Position numbers and translations under genes: made by a program. The notes beneath the pieces were generated by a model. The model saw nothing but the letters and a program-made list of their open reading frames with translations, did not search any database and had not been told where the DNA came from. Of a stretch of 64,000 nucleotides of DNA, positions 52,530 to 64,000 are shown one piece after another. The DNA is from Prunella strophiata. Its lineage: Eukaryota; Chordata; Aves; Passeriformes; Prunellidae. The stretch is from contig JAZBQD010000030.1 in the NCBI GenBank assembly GCA_036583965.1, positions 85,750,800 through 85,814,799 on the forward strand, in the 5' to 3' direction. The first letter of the stretch is position 1; the number at the start of each line of letters is the position of its first letter.

Positions 52530-52980
52530 GTATTCACACAGAGATAGCAGCCACAGGGCACCCAGATCTTCCAGGGAAGAGAGAATTTATGACTCTTATC
52601 AGAAGGAACCAAATTCTCCCTGCATTGCTGAGACTGTGGGACACCGAGAGACTGGGAGTGAGAAGATGACAAAAACCAGATGAAATCCTTTGTTTTAAGT
52701 GGAATTTATGCATCATGCATGGGGTATATGAATATGCAACAGGTTATTGCTTTTAAGGGTTAATCCTCTGTTAATGGGTGTGCTTTCGGGGCTTGATTGG
52801 CCCAGGAGGGCACCCGAACCGGTTCGTAACTCTTTGCTTTTATTGTCTCGTATTGTCCTAATCTAAACTGTTCAAATTCTATTTACTCTAATTGTATTAC
52901 TATTTTTATAACCATCTTATTTCTATTAAACTTTTAAAATTAAAAAAAAAAAAACCCACAAGTGATTGGCGTTTTTCACA
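52530..52980 (+). mobile_element. Endogenous retrovirus LTR (solo or 3' fragment)
   Basis: The right part has LTR character. A TTTATGCATCATGCATGGGG block and a TTAAGGGTTAATCCTC block come first. Next come a short CG-containing block (GGCACCCGAACCGGTTCG) and a T-rich R/U5-like segment (GCTTTTATTGTCTCGTATTG). It ends with ATTAAAC, a poly-A run and the terminal GATTGGCGTTTTTCACA, so it ends in CA. It resembles passerine LTRs I remember, but I cannot name the family. No gag, pol or env frame lies beside it, so it is either a solo LTR or a 3' remnant; the left boundary is uncertain. Confidence 0.7.
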
Positions 52981-55710
52981 CACTTAAGTTCAAGAGTTTA
53001 AATATAAAAACTCAGAGGCTGTCTCTGTGTGCAGTATTTTGCACAGAAAACCAGCATTCCTGGCCCGTGCAGCCGTGGTGCCTCGACAGCTGGGTCACGC
53101 CAGCTGGGTCAGGACGCGCCTCTCGGTTCCACGCACCCGAGTAACACTCCTCAGCCGGTTTGCAATGAAACATCTCCTTTGCATTACAAAGAATGTGCTT
53201 GTTCGCTGAAACTCTTTCCCCATCAGCAGCACTCATACGCTTGGCACACCTCCTGGAAGAGCACACACGCAGCCTCCTCTGCTCCTCTTCTGCAGCACGG
53301 AAGGCTCAGCCTGGTGAGCCGCTGCCTTCCTCCCTCCCTTCCTGAGCAGCCTCATGTCTCCTTCAGAGCTCATTTTCCCCTGCCTTTCCTTACACATTTC
53401 CAAATCTCCAGCTCCCACCATGTTCTCTGTGTGTCTGCTTTGGCTCCTGCTGTGGGCTTGGTGAAGGAGAAGGGAGGTAAATCTCAGGTCAGGCCCATGA
53501 TGAGGCTACTGCTTCTCTGCCAGGGGTAAATGATTCCCTGTGTGCCTGAGAAAGTGGGCTTTTCTGACCACAGCTAATTTTCAGGGGAGATGTCTATGCA
53601 CATTTCAGCTTGATCATTCCCAGCTGGTTGCTATGTCCTGTGGACTTGCCCAAAGGATGCAGACTGGAGCCATTGTCTCATACAAACCCTGTTAAACTAA
53701 CCTGTGCCCTTTGGCTCTTCAGGAGATTGCAGTCCTAAAGAAAAAAATCACAAATAAATCCCTTTCCAAAATTGGTGGCATGTTATTTTGCATTTTTTCA
53801 TGCTATTTTCTGCCTCCAACCCAAGGGAAATATTGAATTAATTCAGTGTACTGGGGTGCTGGAGAGAAAATACAAGAAGTGCTGATATAATCATGCAACA
53901 CTTGCCATTTAATATTATTGCCAATTTGATGCAGGACTCTGAAAAATTCCTGTTACTTTTTGGAGAAGAACTTCTTCTGCAGACCAGTGACACGAATTCT
54001 ATGGTTCTCTCTGACAATCTCCCATTTAACATCACTGTTGTTTTCAAATTCTCCTGCAATGAAATGTAAATTGTGAATATTAAGATAATATTAAGATAAA
54101 CCAAATAGTATCTGAATATTTCTACTATATTCATAAGTAATGTATGTTTTTAAAAGAAAGTTGATCTTGTGTAACAGCTATCAGCCCTTTTGTTTGTAAC
54201 CAATCTCAAATCTGATAGCATTTTTTTCAGTTATAAAACTATTAAAATATCAAAGCTTGCATTAGTATACCAGTAATATCACATGACTAAGATCTGCTAA
54301 GAAAGTGTGAGTGCTAACTTTGTCTTGACAAAGAAAACTCTGCAGGATAAAAGCTACAAAGAGTAGCATCTGTTATGCTCCAAACAATATTGCTACAAAA
54401 AGGAAAAAAAATAATCCTCAAACCAAAAAGAAAAAAGACTGGGGCTGAAGGGGTGCAAAGAAGAAACCATCACTCCTGAATTTTCTTTGGCACAAAAAGC
54501 TGTCTCTGTAAATTGAGGCACAGTAGGACCCAAATCTTTTGTCTCTGGTCAGTGTTTGGTTGGCAGGAAGTGTATTATTGTTTCTGTTTTTTTATTTTTT
54601 TGTCTATACCTGAGTAAAGATTTTTTCACAGAGAGGGAAGGTTAGGAAAGGGACTAAGGGTTAATGCTGCTTGAAATTAAAAATCCTAGTGAATTTTTGA
54701 AATTATTTACTGAGGTCTCCCAAGGGTTGTCACAGATGGCATGTGATCCTCCACCTTGGATGGCACCCAGCACCTGTGGATGAGGCTGAGGGGGGAAAGG
54801 AGCAGTGCCAGGAAGAGCATTGGACATGGAGATTTTCTGCAAACTGGTTGTAAAACAGCACCAGCAGCAGAGTCCCTGTTACAAACTTTGGTGATTATAT
54901 AACTGCTTTTAATACTTCATGCTTGTAATAGGCACCTTTCTTCCCCCTTCTCACCATTGCTTTCATAGTCCTGGGAAAGCAATTTATTTAGTGCCCTTTG
55001 CTACGTACAGAAATTCAGTTGTGGCTGTGTGATTTTAGTCAAGTTTTCAGGAGTGAAACAATGTGTTTCACCCTGCTACTGTAGAGTGATTTCTAACACA
55101 TTTCATAAGTTTCATTATGAAAGAAAACGTCAAGTAGAGAATTCAAAGTCCTCTTTTTAGTGTCTGTCTTCATGAACTGCTCACAGTGGATAATGCCATA
55201 ACCTCTACTGGTATAATGGAGCATTATCAAAGGCAGGCATTCACAAATCAACAGGGAGGTAGAGACCTGAAAGGCTTTTTGTTTTGTTTTTAGTTTTGAC
55301 GAAGGATGATCAGTTCTTTGCAAGTACCTCTAGGTTTTAGGCTTTGTACTCAACTTGATAAAACCATGATAAAGTGGTGAACATAATTTTTTCCCTCTTT
55401 GTTCCCAAGAGCTGTGACCTGTAGTTTTTGTATGAATCAAATATCTGCACCTATGTATGTGTGACTAAAAGAAAGTCTGGTACATTAGTGGGGATCTTTT
55501 TGACTAGATGCAGAATTCTATTTTGTCCTTACATAAAGAATACTTTATGTGGTAACAAAATAAAGAATAGAGGCATAACATTTTTCAAATTAAAGGTTTA
55601 AGATTATTGAGCACTTTTGAAATCAGATTCTCTGTGAAATCCACATTTTATTCCTTGCCATATTCACTAAAATACTGGGAGTCATATTAAAATTTGTTTA
55701 GTTAGACAGA
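52981..55710. other. Intergenic sequence between the LTR and the CCTT array
   Basis: A moderately CpG-rich patch at about 53,060-53,160 (including two CAGCTGGGTCA copies about 16 bp apart) is followed by ordinary AT-rich DNA. No gene or RNA recognised. Confidence 0.45.
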
Positions 55711-58090
55711 TTCCTTCCTTCCTTCCTTCCTTCCTTCCTTCCTTCCTTCCTTCCTCCTTCCTTCCTTCTTCCTTCCTTCCTTCCTCCTTCCTTCCTTCTT
55801 CCTTCCTTCCTTCCTTCCTTCCTTCCTTCCTTCCTTCCTTCCTTCCTTCCTTCCTTCCTTCCTTCCTTCCTTCCTTCCTTCCTTCCTTCCTTCCTTCCTT
55901 CCTTCCTTCCTTCCTTCCTCCTTCCTTCCTTCCTTCCTTCCTTCCTTCCTTCCTTCCTTCCTTCCTCCTTCCTTCCTTCCTTCCTCCTTCCTTCCTTCCT
56001 TCCTCCTTCCTTCCTTCCTCCTTCCTTCCTTCCTTCCTTCCTTCCTTCCTTCCTTCCTTCCTTCCTTCCTTCCTTCCTTCCTTCCTTCCTTCCTTCCTTC
56101 CTTCCTTCCTTCCTTCCTTCCTTCCTTCCTTCTTCCTTCCTTCCTTCCTTCCTTCCTTCCTTCCTTCCTTCCTTCCTTCCTTCCTTCCTTCCTTCCTTCC
56201 TTCCTTCCTTCCTTCCTTCCTTCCTTCCTTCTTCCTTCCTTCCTTCCTTCCTTCCTTCCTTCCTTCCTTCCTTCCTTCCTTCCTTCCTTCCTTCCTTCCT
56301 TCCTTCCTTCCTTCCTTCCTTCCTCCTTCCTTCCTTCCTTCCTTCCTTCCTTCCTTCCTTCCTTCCTTCCTTCCTTCCTTCCTTCCTTCCTTCCTTCCTT
56401 CCTCCTTCCTTCCTTCCTTCCTTCCTTCCTTCCTTCCTTCCTTCCTTCCTTCCTTCCTCCTTCCTTCCTTCCTTCCTTCCTTCCTTCCTTCCTTCCTTCC
56501 TTCCTTCCTCCTTCCTTCCTCCTTCCTTCCTCCTTCCTTCCTTCCTTCCTTCCTTCCTTCTTCCTTCCTTCCTTCCTTCCTTCCTTCCTTCCTTCCTTCC
56601 TTCCTTCCTTCCTTCCTTCCTTCCTTCCTTCCTTCCTTCCTTCCTTCCTTCCTTCCTTCCTTCCTTCCTTCCTTCCTTCCTTCCTTCCTTCCTTCCTTCC
56701 TTCCTTCCTTCCTTCCTTCCTTCCTTCCTTCCTTCCTTCCTTCCTTCCTTCCTTCCTTCCTTCCTTCCTTCCTTCCTTCCTTCCTTCCTTCCTTCCTTCC
56801 TTCCTTCCTTCCTTCCTTCCTTCCTTCCTTCCTTCCTTCCTTCCTTCCTTCCTTCCTTCCTTCCTTCCTTCCTTCCTTCCTTCCTTCCTTCCTTCCTTCC
56901 TTCCTTCCTTCCTTCCTTCCTTCCTTCCTTCCTTCCTTCCTTCCTTCCTTCCTTCCTTCCTTCCTTCCTTCCTTCCTTCCTTCCTTCCTTCCTTCCTTCC
57001 TTCCTTCCTTCCTTCCTTCCTTCCTTCCTTCCTTCCTTCCTTCCTTCCTTCCTTCCTTCCTTCCTTCCTTCCTTCCTTCCTTCCTTCCTTCCTTCCTTCC
57101 TTCCTTCCTTCCTTCCTTCCTTCCTTCCTTCCTTCCTTCCTTCCTTCCTTCCTTCCTTCCTTCCTTCCTTCCTTCCTTCCTTCCTTCCTTCCTTCCTTCC
57201 TTCCTTCCTTCCTTCCTTCCTTCCTTCCTTCCTTCCTTCCTTCCTTCCTTCCTTCCTTCCTTCCTTCCTTCCTTCCTTCCTTCCTTCCTTCCTTCCTTCC
57301 TTCCTTCCTTCCTTCCTTCCTTCCTTCCTTCCTTCCTTCCTTCCTTCCTTCCTTCCTTCCTTCCTTCCTTCCTTCCTTCCTTCCTTCCTTCCTTCCTTCC
57401 TTCCTTCCTTCCTTCCTTCCTTCCTTCCTTCCTTCCTTCCTTCCTTCCTTCCTTCCTTCCTTCCTTCCTTCCTTCCTTCCTTCCTTCCTTCCTTCCTTCC
57501 TTCCTTCCTTCCTTCCTTCCTTCCTTCCTTCCTTCCTTCCTTCCTTCCTTCCTTCCTTCCTTCCTTCCTTCCTTCCTTCCTTCCTTCCTTCCTTCCTTCC
57601 TTCCTTCCTTCCTTCCTTCCTTCCTTCCTTCCTTCCTTCCTTCCTTCCTTCCTTCCTTCCTTCCTTCCTTCCTTCCTTCCTTCCTTCCTTCCTTCCTTCC
57701 TTCCTTCCTTCCTTCCTTCCTTCCTTCCTTCCTTCCTTCCTTCCTTCCTTCCTTCCTTCCTTCCTTCCTTCCTTCCTTCCTTCCTTCCTTCCTTCCTTCC
57801 TTCCTTCCTTCCTTCCTTCCTTCCTTCCTTCCTTCCTTCCTTCCTTCCTTCCTTCCTTCCTTCCTTCCTTCCTTCCTTCCTTCCTTCCTTCCTTCCTTCC
57901 TTCCTTCCTTCCTTCCTTCCTTCCTTCCTTCCTTCCTTCCTTCCTTCCTTCCTTCCTTCCTTCCTTCCTTCCTTCCTTCCTTCCTTCCTTCCTTCCTTCC
58001 TTCCTTCCTTCCTTCCTTCCTTCCTTCCTTCCTTCCTTCCTTCCTTCCTTCCTTCCTTCCTTCCTTCCTTCCTTCCTTCCTTCCTTCCTT
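55711..58090. repeat. (CCTT)n / (AAGG)n tetranucleotide array, 2.38 kb
   Basis: One continuous polypyrimidine (plus) / polypurine (minus) array. The left third (about 55,711-56,562) has about 18 interruptions, each a one-base loss giving CCTCC or CTTCTT. The right two thirds (about 56,562-58,090, roughly 380 units) is a perfect run. The 797-codon minus-strand frame made of repeated Lys-Glu-Gly-Arg is an artefact of the array. The strict purine/pyrimidine mirror symmetry makes the tract able to form triplex (H-DNA). Confidence 0.98.
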
Positions 58091-61000
58091 GTCACCCTTG
58101 GAGGCTCTGCAATGTCATTCTCATTTTTGTCAGAATAATTATATTTAATTTTGGGGTTTGGTCTATCAGAGGTCTAAAAATTTATTTTATAAGTTAATAC
58201 TACTCATTTGTCAAAACCAGACAAGAAGCAATCATTTCCCTATTTCCCTTCTGTACTGTATGGACATTCTTTAATGGTTAAAATATTATCAGGAGGGAGG
58301 AAAAGAGAAAATGTATTTTATGAGTCTTTTCCAGTGAGCTCAAAAGTCTTTTTTTTCTGGTGTGGAAGACCAGTTGTACCCTGTGTTGCAGGAAGACCTG
58401 AATACCTGCCAGTCAAAAAGGAACAGGTCACTCAGTGAGGGCTCTGTAGTCTTGGAAGTCTAAAGTGTGTGTATGTGGGAAGCTAGATTTAGAGATTTTT
58501 CTTTAGCAGCACGTTATGGAGGGTTTCAAAATGGGATCAGTGAAGTCAAATCAACCATCCAAGTCCATTTCAGGCTTTCTTTTTTATTATTTTTTTCCCT
58601 CTTTGGACATAAAACACTTCAAATAAAGTTCTATTAATAAAGCTCTAACCTCTGATTAAATATTTCTGCTGACATTATTTGACTGATAATATCAATTTCA
58701 AAGTTCAAATTTTAATAAGGTATTACAAAGCATAGGAAGAAACAAGCTCATCAAGCCAAGTTTCATATTTCCCCTCTTTGTATAAAATGATAAGTGAATT
58801 TAAAGCTATGCTTTGTCTCTTTAATATCTGCTAAATATGGATGAATTACTGAATATATATTTATTCTTAGCCTCATTTGAAGGCAAATATTTACAAGGCT
58901 TTTCTGTTGTAATCTGATTTTAATATCTCAACTGAAAATGATTCATAACATGTGGCTTCAAATACCCTGTAGTTAAAGAGGCCAGAAATTAATTAGCTGA
59001 TTCTAGCAAGGGTTTCTTGGAACTGACCTTGAAAGAAAAAAGAAGCAGCACTGTTTATCAGATCATTGTACATTGTTGTTTCTTGTGCTAAAGAATTTCA
59101 GGAGTAAATAACAGAGAGTGGCAATAACTTGTGTCTGATCCTTGGTACTGATGTGCATCCTTTGGTTTTCTGTAGCAGGGCTTCAAGGGCCAAGTATCTT
59201 CTGTCCTTTTGGAATGGAAATTGTTCAGACAGGCATGGACATGTGAAGTGTGTTAGCGACTGTTATGCAAGCAATGGGAAGCACCTCCCTTTAATCCCTT
59301 GTCCAGATTAAAATGCAGTGAGTGCGGAAATATTTGCAGGTCCTTTTTTTTCTGCATCTTATAAATACACTCAGGAAGCCATCTGGGAACAGAAATACTG
59401 CCTAAGTACCGCTGACCTGAAATGCAAGTGTCTTTGTGAAGTCAGTTTCTCTCTTTCCTTTGAAAGACAATCTTGCTGATGCTGACTGCTAAAAATAAGG
59501 ATGCAAAATCTTTTCCAGCATCTGGAGTTTTCTGTGCTTTAATCCGTTCATTTCCTTATGTATTGTTATATAGGTATTTCTGTGCACACTCTGATTAATG
59601 TACAAATATATATTTTACTCAGTGGGATTAGAGTCAAGTGGGCCTGATTCTCCACTTCCTTGCAACTTGCATCGTTAGCTATAAGTGTAGGTACAACCCT
59701 TTTAAGAGCTGTCATTTTATAAGGAGCTTTAGGGAATTAGATTAACTCTTGCTTTGCCATTTTACAAATAGTCCATCTATTGTGAGCTGAAAACAAATCT
59801 TTCCTCTGCCTTATTTTTTTAACTGCTTTTCTAGAAACCTGAACAGTGGGCTATCTTCTGTTCCATTGAAGCATCTGTTTCCAAAGGATATTGTGTGGTC
59901 CAGGACTTCCTTGTGGATAGACCATTCTTGTAATTGTGTAGAGGTATGTGTGGGGGTATTGGATAGGTATTTACAACATCTGATTGCTAACCATAAAGGT
60001 GCAAATAAGTTGTTTAACAGCCCTTGCACAAACCACCTCAGACACCCCCAATACCTGCCATGAGTGATTTGCAGTGTATTTGGGGAGATCTCAGGGTAAT
60101 GTTGACTGTCTTCATGTTTTGTGGTGTGTGTTTGCTCTGGACAATAGTTCATTCAGCTTTGCATTAAATCACAAATTTGCTTTGCTTGTGTCCATTCTCC
60201 TCCCCTCCTGTGAAACTGGACATTATGGTATGTGTGTTGTCCTTGGTTGCTACAGCCAAGTTATCTCAATGAAGTTGTATCAATGGCAAACACTGCAACA
60301 GTAAGTGCTCTCATATAATCCTGTATTAGAGTTTAAATATGTATAATCTGCATATTTCTGATACTCCCATTTGCATATTAGGTTGGCAGTAATCATTGAA
60401 AGTGTCAAACAGTAAAAAATATTTGACATCATTTCTCCAGCAGCAGTGAGCCTTGGTTTGTCATGGGAAAGATCTTCATGATCATTCTGAGTATGGCAGG
60501 AACCTGGTACCAGGGTACTGATTCAAGTTACAATTTCCAAAGTGTGAACCAGCTCAGGAAGCCTTTCAGGATTTCAGTTTTTCACAGAAAGGAAACCAGG
60601 ACAAGGTTTGTGTATATAACCAAAAATGGTTGTAGCTTTAGCTCCCGTGTTTGGGTTTTCACAGCAGCTCAACATCTGCTTTGGTCTTGATAACATTGAT
60701 TCATTTCAAAAAGAGCTGGTGGAATTTGCTCAGTATTAAAGCATGAGAATTATGTGTGTAAATACACACTCTGTGGGATTTAATCTCTCCACATGGGTGT
60801 GTATGTGCACATGTGTGTTGTGTGTCTCCAGGAGCCCTGAAGGCCCCATCTGCAGGCTGGCAAGGGGATGTGCTGAGGTTCAGTGATACTGATAAAGCTC
60901 AGGTGATGTGCACACTCCTGGTATCTGCCCCAGTGTGTCATTCATCTTAGTTTGTTAATGAGTAACCTTTCTAACAAAACATAAAAATTTAGGTGTACTT

Positions 61001-64000
61001 GCAGGACTTTGCCAGTTTGATGTTTGTCCAGTGTTGCATTATTATGCCCTGAATTAATGTATTTAATAGAAGTTTTTATGGCAGCAATGGGAAAAGTCAA
61101 AATCTTGCTGCTGCTCTTATTTATTGAAGGGTTTGTATTTCAAGGAACATGAGGCAATTTAACCCCACACTTAGCACTTTGGATCAAGTTGCATCTAACA
61201 GGAATAACTGCATTTTTATCAATGAATGGGTTCACTTTAAATAGCTTTTCCTCTTTCCACAAGGCTAGCTTTTTCTTGATATATAACTGGTAATTTTTCA
61301 TCTTCTCTCAGAACAGTTTTTGGAAATGCAAGATACATTTTGCTTGAGAATGAAGTTGAGGCCCAAATTCATATGCTTAGTTAAAGGTTGTACATTTGCT
61401 GTTTAAAAGCTGCTTTTATATACAATGCCACATCTTATATTTTATCAGTGTGATGTGGTCTAACAGCCACAGGAAAGACTATTCTGAGCAACCAGCAACT
61501 GCTACAGGGCAATATGATTTGGCAGAATCTTACTTGTAATTGCTGATCCTGAGCTGAGCCAAGGAAATATGGATTATAAAAATGCAAAATTATTTTTGCC
61601 TTCCTTTTTTGTTAAAAATGTCAGGCATTGCTCCAGAAGTCTGGACTCCTGATTTTTTCACTCCTGTTGCTTTAACAAAACCAAAGAAAGGTGTGTTTTG
61701 AGTGAAACTTTCTGTGTACATACTATCTGTGGTTTAGATATGGCCTCCTCATTATAGGAGCCACATCCTTCCAATCTATAATGGCTCTTTTGCTCATCCA
61801 TAACACCACTGTGTAATTTTTCCCTCTCCATTATCTTGTGGGGTGGACTTACAGAGATCCCTTCTTTACCATACAAGGTGATGACCTAGGCTGGACTTGC
61901 AATAAAATGCACGTGGTGTGGGAATACCAGAGAGCTTATTGTGATCTCTGACCAGTGGCTTTCTGCTGCTGCTGTGTAGTTCCTTTTTCATAACACCCTC
62001 CTGCCTACTACCATTACCACCATAATTAAAAAAAAAAAAAACCCAAACCAACAAAAAAACAGAAGAAGAAAGTGTTTCATTGCAATGCCTTGAAAATCAA
62101 ATTTAAAATCCAAGGTTGTATCCATTGGACAGTTAAGATGTCTTGACAAAGGAAGCTCCAGGAAAATAGCTAAATACACTTCTGAATTAGCAGACCAGTC
62201 CAAAGCCCTTGCACAAAGTCTGCTAGTTTATGGTTCCTCAAATGCTCTGAGGCATCAGGTATTAGCCAGTTGTGCTACAGAGTTTACAACACAGCATATA
62301 CACTTCATGGCCTGTTATAGCCATAATCCATGTTTTAATGCTTTATGTCAGGCATCCCTGCTGCCCTCTAACCATTCTTTAATAATAAGACAAAAGTGAT
62401 ATTTTAGGGTAACAGTTAATAAATAATGTGACTCATCCAATCACACCTTTCACTAAAATATTATTATCTTTTGACAGGTTCATTACTGTAGAGACATCAG
62501 GGACTGATGAAACATTGTCTAATTCTACCACTAGTACATTTTCTGTAGTTGTCTTTCTTTTAATTTAATTCTCCTACTCTGAAAGCATACTGTCCATTGC
62601 AATTATTGAATGAGCATTTAATCTAGCATAACTAAGGCATTTTAATCTTTTCTTATGGAAAAACGATTAAATGGTCATAACGTTGTTATGATGTGCACTC
62701 ATCTACTCCTGACTTTGAGAATCAAAGTTTTCTCCTTTCTGATAATCAAACCTCAAGTAATATTTTAGCTTTAGTGCAGCATGCTGGCTGCCTGAGCAAC
62801 AAGAGGACTGTTATTTTTTCCATAGTACTTCAGAGTCAGAAAAACAATTTGTGGTTATCAGCCACTTTTGGTAAGATTGTTTGTGGGCAAATTCTGCATA
62901 TGTTGGTGCCCTTTGCAAAGTACTATTAAAAAAAAAAATTACTATTTCTTAAATTGGAGGTAAATGAGTAGTAAAAATGAAAAAAAAAAATAAATCATGG
63001 ATTGAAACAAAGCAAGAAGAAAAAGAAGTATGCTAAAACCACTTCCTGCATACTCATGTGATCATGGGCCAAGAAAAAAAAAATTCTTGCAGTCTAAGTG
63101 TCCTTTTTGTCTGACATTAAATATACAATTTTAATGGGAAGTGGATTTCAAGTACACAAATGTACATGCAATAAATAAAAAGCTTTTTTCCAATTTTTCT
63201 CTGTAAAATTTGGCTAGAAGCACAGTTCTTCCCCATCAAAAAGGAGATTGAATAATAAACCCAAATTAACTATCCCAGAACAAAACAGCAGTTCCCAATC
63301 TCTTCTCTTCCTGAGATGGCTGCTATCTGTCTAGGGCAGGAATTTCTTTTGACATCATGGAAAAGGCCAGTAAGTTCATTGCTCTTTCAGAACGTGCTGC
63401 AATCTCTAAATTCCCCTGGAGAGAGTATATCGGATATCCACAGAGTTCTGCTTCAAATCAATTCACAGACTTGAAGAGAGATTTTAATAATGGGTAGAAT
63501 TGTGAAAAAGAAAGCTAAATTTAACAATGATTTACTGCTCACTCCAGTCTCTGAGAAAACTGTTTTTTAGTGGCTCACTAATTTGCTCTTAAATAACTAA
63601 ATCTGTGTATTATAATAATGGGGGTTATTTAGTACCCAGCCTTCTACCCACATAATAAAAACCCCTAGGAATTCAGTCACTGTGTTTGCACAGAACCATA
63701 AGTAAAGTCATACTTTCTGAATTCAAGGAGAAAATGCTGGTCTGTTTGTAACAGGCTTTAGCACGTGCTAGAAGTATGACTTGAGCAGACTGACATTCAG
63801 GTTGGCATCATTCAGTAATTTTTCATCCCAAGCAAGAATGAAACATCTTAGTCCACCCTGCAGGAAAATACAACTGTTTGTAAAAACCATCTAATATTAA
63901 TGTTTTGGTTTTTTCCATCTAACACAAATTTTGATTTGGAAATGTAGTGAGCCAATTGGTTAGTGTGAGTCAATTGGTGTAGAAGGAGACCAGCTGTGCA
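58091..64000. other. Gene-poor AT-rich interval to the right edge
   Basis: No gene or mobile element recognised. About 58,610-59,020 is unique AT-rich sequence with several transcription-factor-like cores (TTTCAAAGTTCAAA, ATTAATTAGCTGATT) that could be regulatory. Short poly-A tracts occur at about 62,027-62,040, 62,927-62,938 and 62,979-62,990. Small open frames are at chance length. Confidence 0.45.

Noticed and set aside
55702..58095. 797-codon minus-strand frame of repeated Lys-Glu-Gly-Arg
   Set aside because: Direct translation of the AAGG array; no flanking gene structure.

Overview
This is a stretch of a vertebrate, almost certainly avian, nuclear genome. It carries ordinary GT-AG introns, CR1 LINE fragments typical of birds (8,935-9,550 plus strand; 12,264-12,390 and 27,660-28,340 minus strand), and an endogenous-retrovirus LTR at about 52,530-52,980. 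That LTR resembles LTRs I associate with songbirds, so a passerine is my best guess, from memory and at low confidence. There are no operons, CRISPR arrays or bacterial features.

Two protein-coding genes can be supported, arranged head to head. MFSD9 (minus strand) enters from the left edge. Only its first two coding exons lie in the window (3,571-3,675 and 1,596-1,683), with a CpG-island promoter at about 3,400-3,900. TMEM182 (plus strand) has five coding exons between 14,130 and 33,157 and is complete. The same MFSD9/TMEM182 divergent pair is found on human chromosome 2q12.

The TMEM182 reading frame is clean in every exon and every splice site is canonical. However, joining exon 2 to exon 3 leaves one extra base and gives an immediate stop. 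This is either an assembly/sequence error or a real lesion, and it is the main genic oddity of the window.

From about 34 kb to the right edge there is no recognisable protein-coding gene. By human synteny this would be the start of the gene-poor interval between TMEM182 and POU3F3 (inference). It contains a 2-kb GC-rich minisatellite inside a CpG-rich island (40,500-43,100) that is open in all six reading frames, and a 2.38-kb CCTT/AAGG tetranucleotide array (55,711-58,090) with interruptions only in its left third. It also holds the LTR and several AT-rich, homeobox-site-rich blocks that look like conserved non-coding enhancer candidates. The very long open frames in the two arrays are repeat artefacts, not genes.

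I did not find a convincing novel multi-gene system. The most unusual structures are the six-frame-open minisatellite island, the pure CCTT array and the TMEM182 frameshift.
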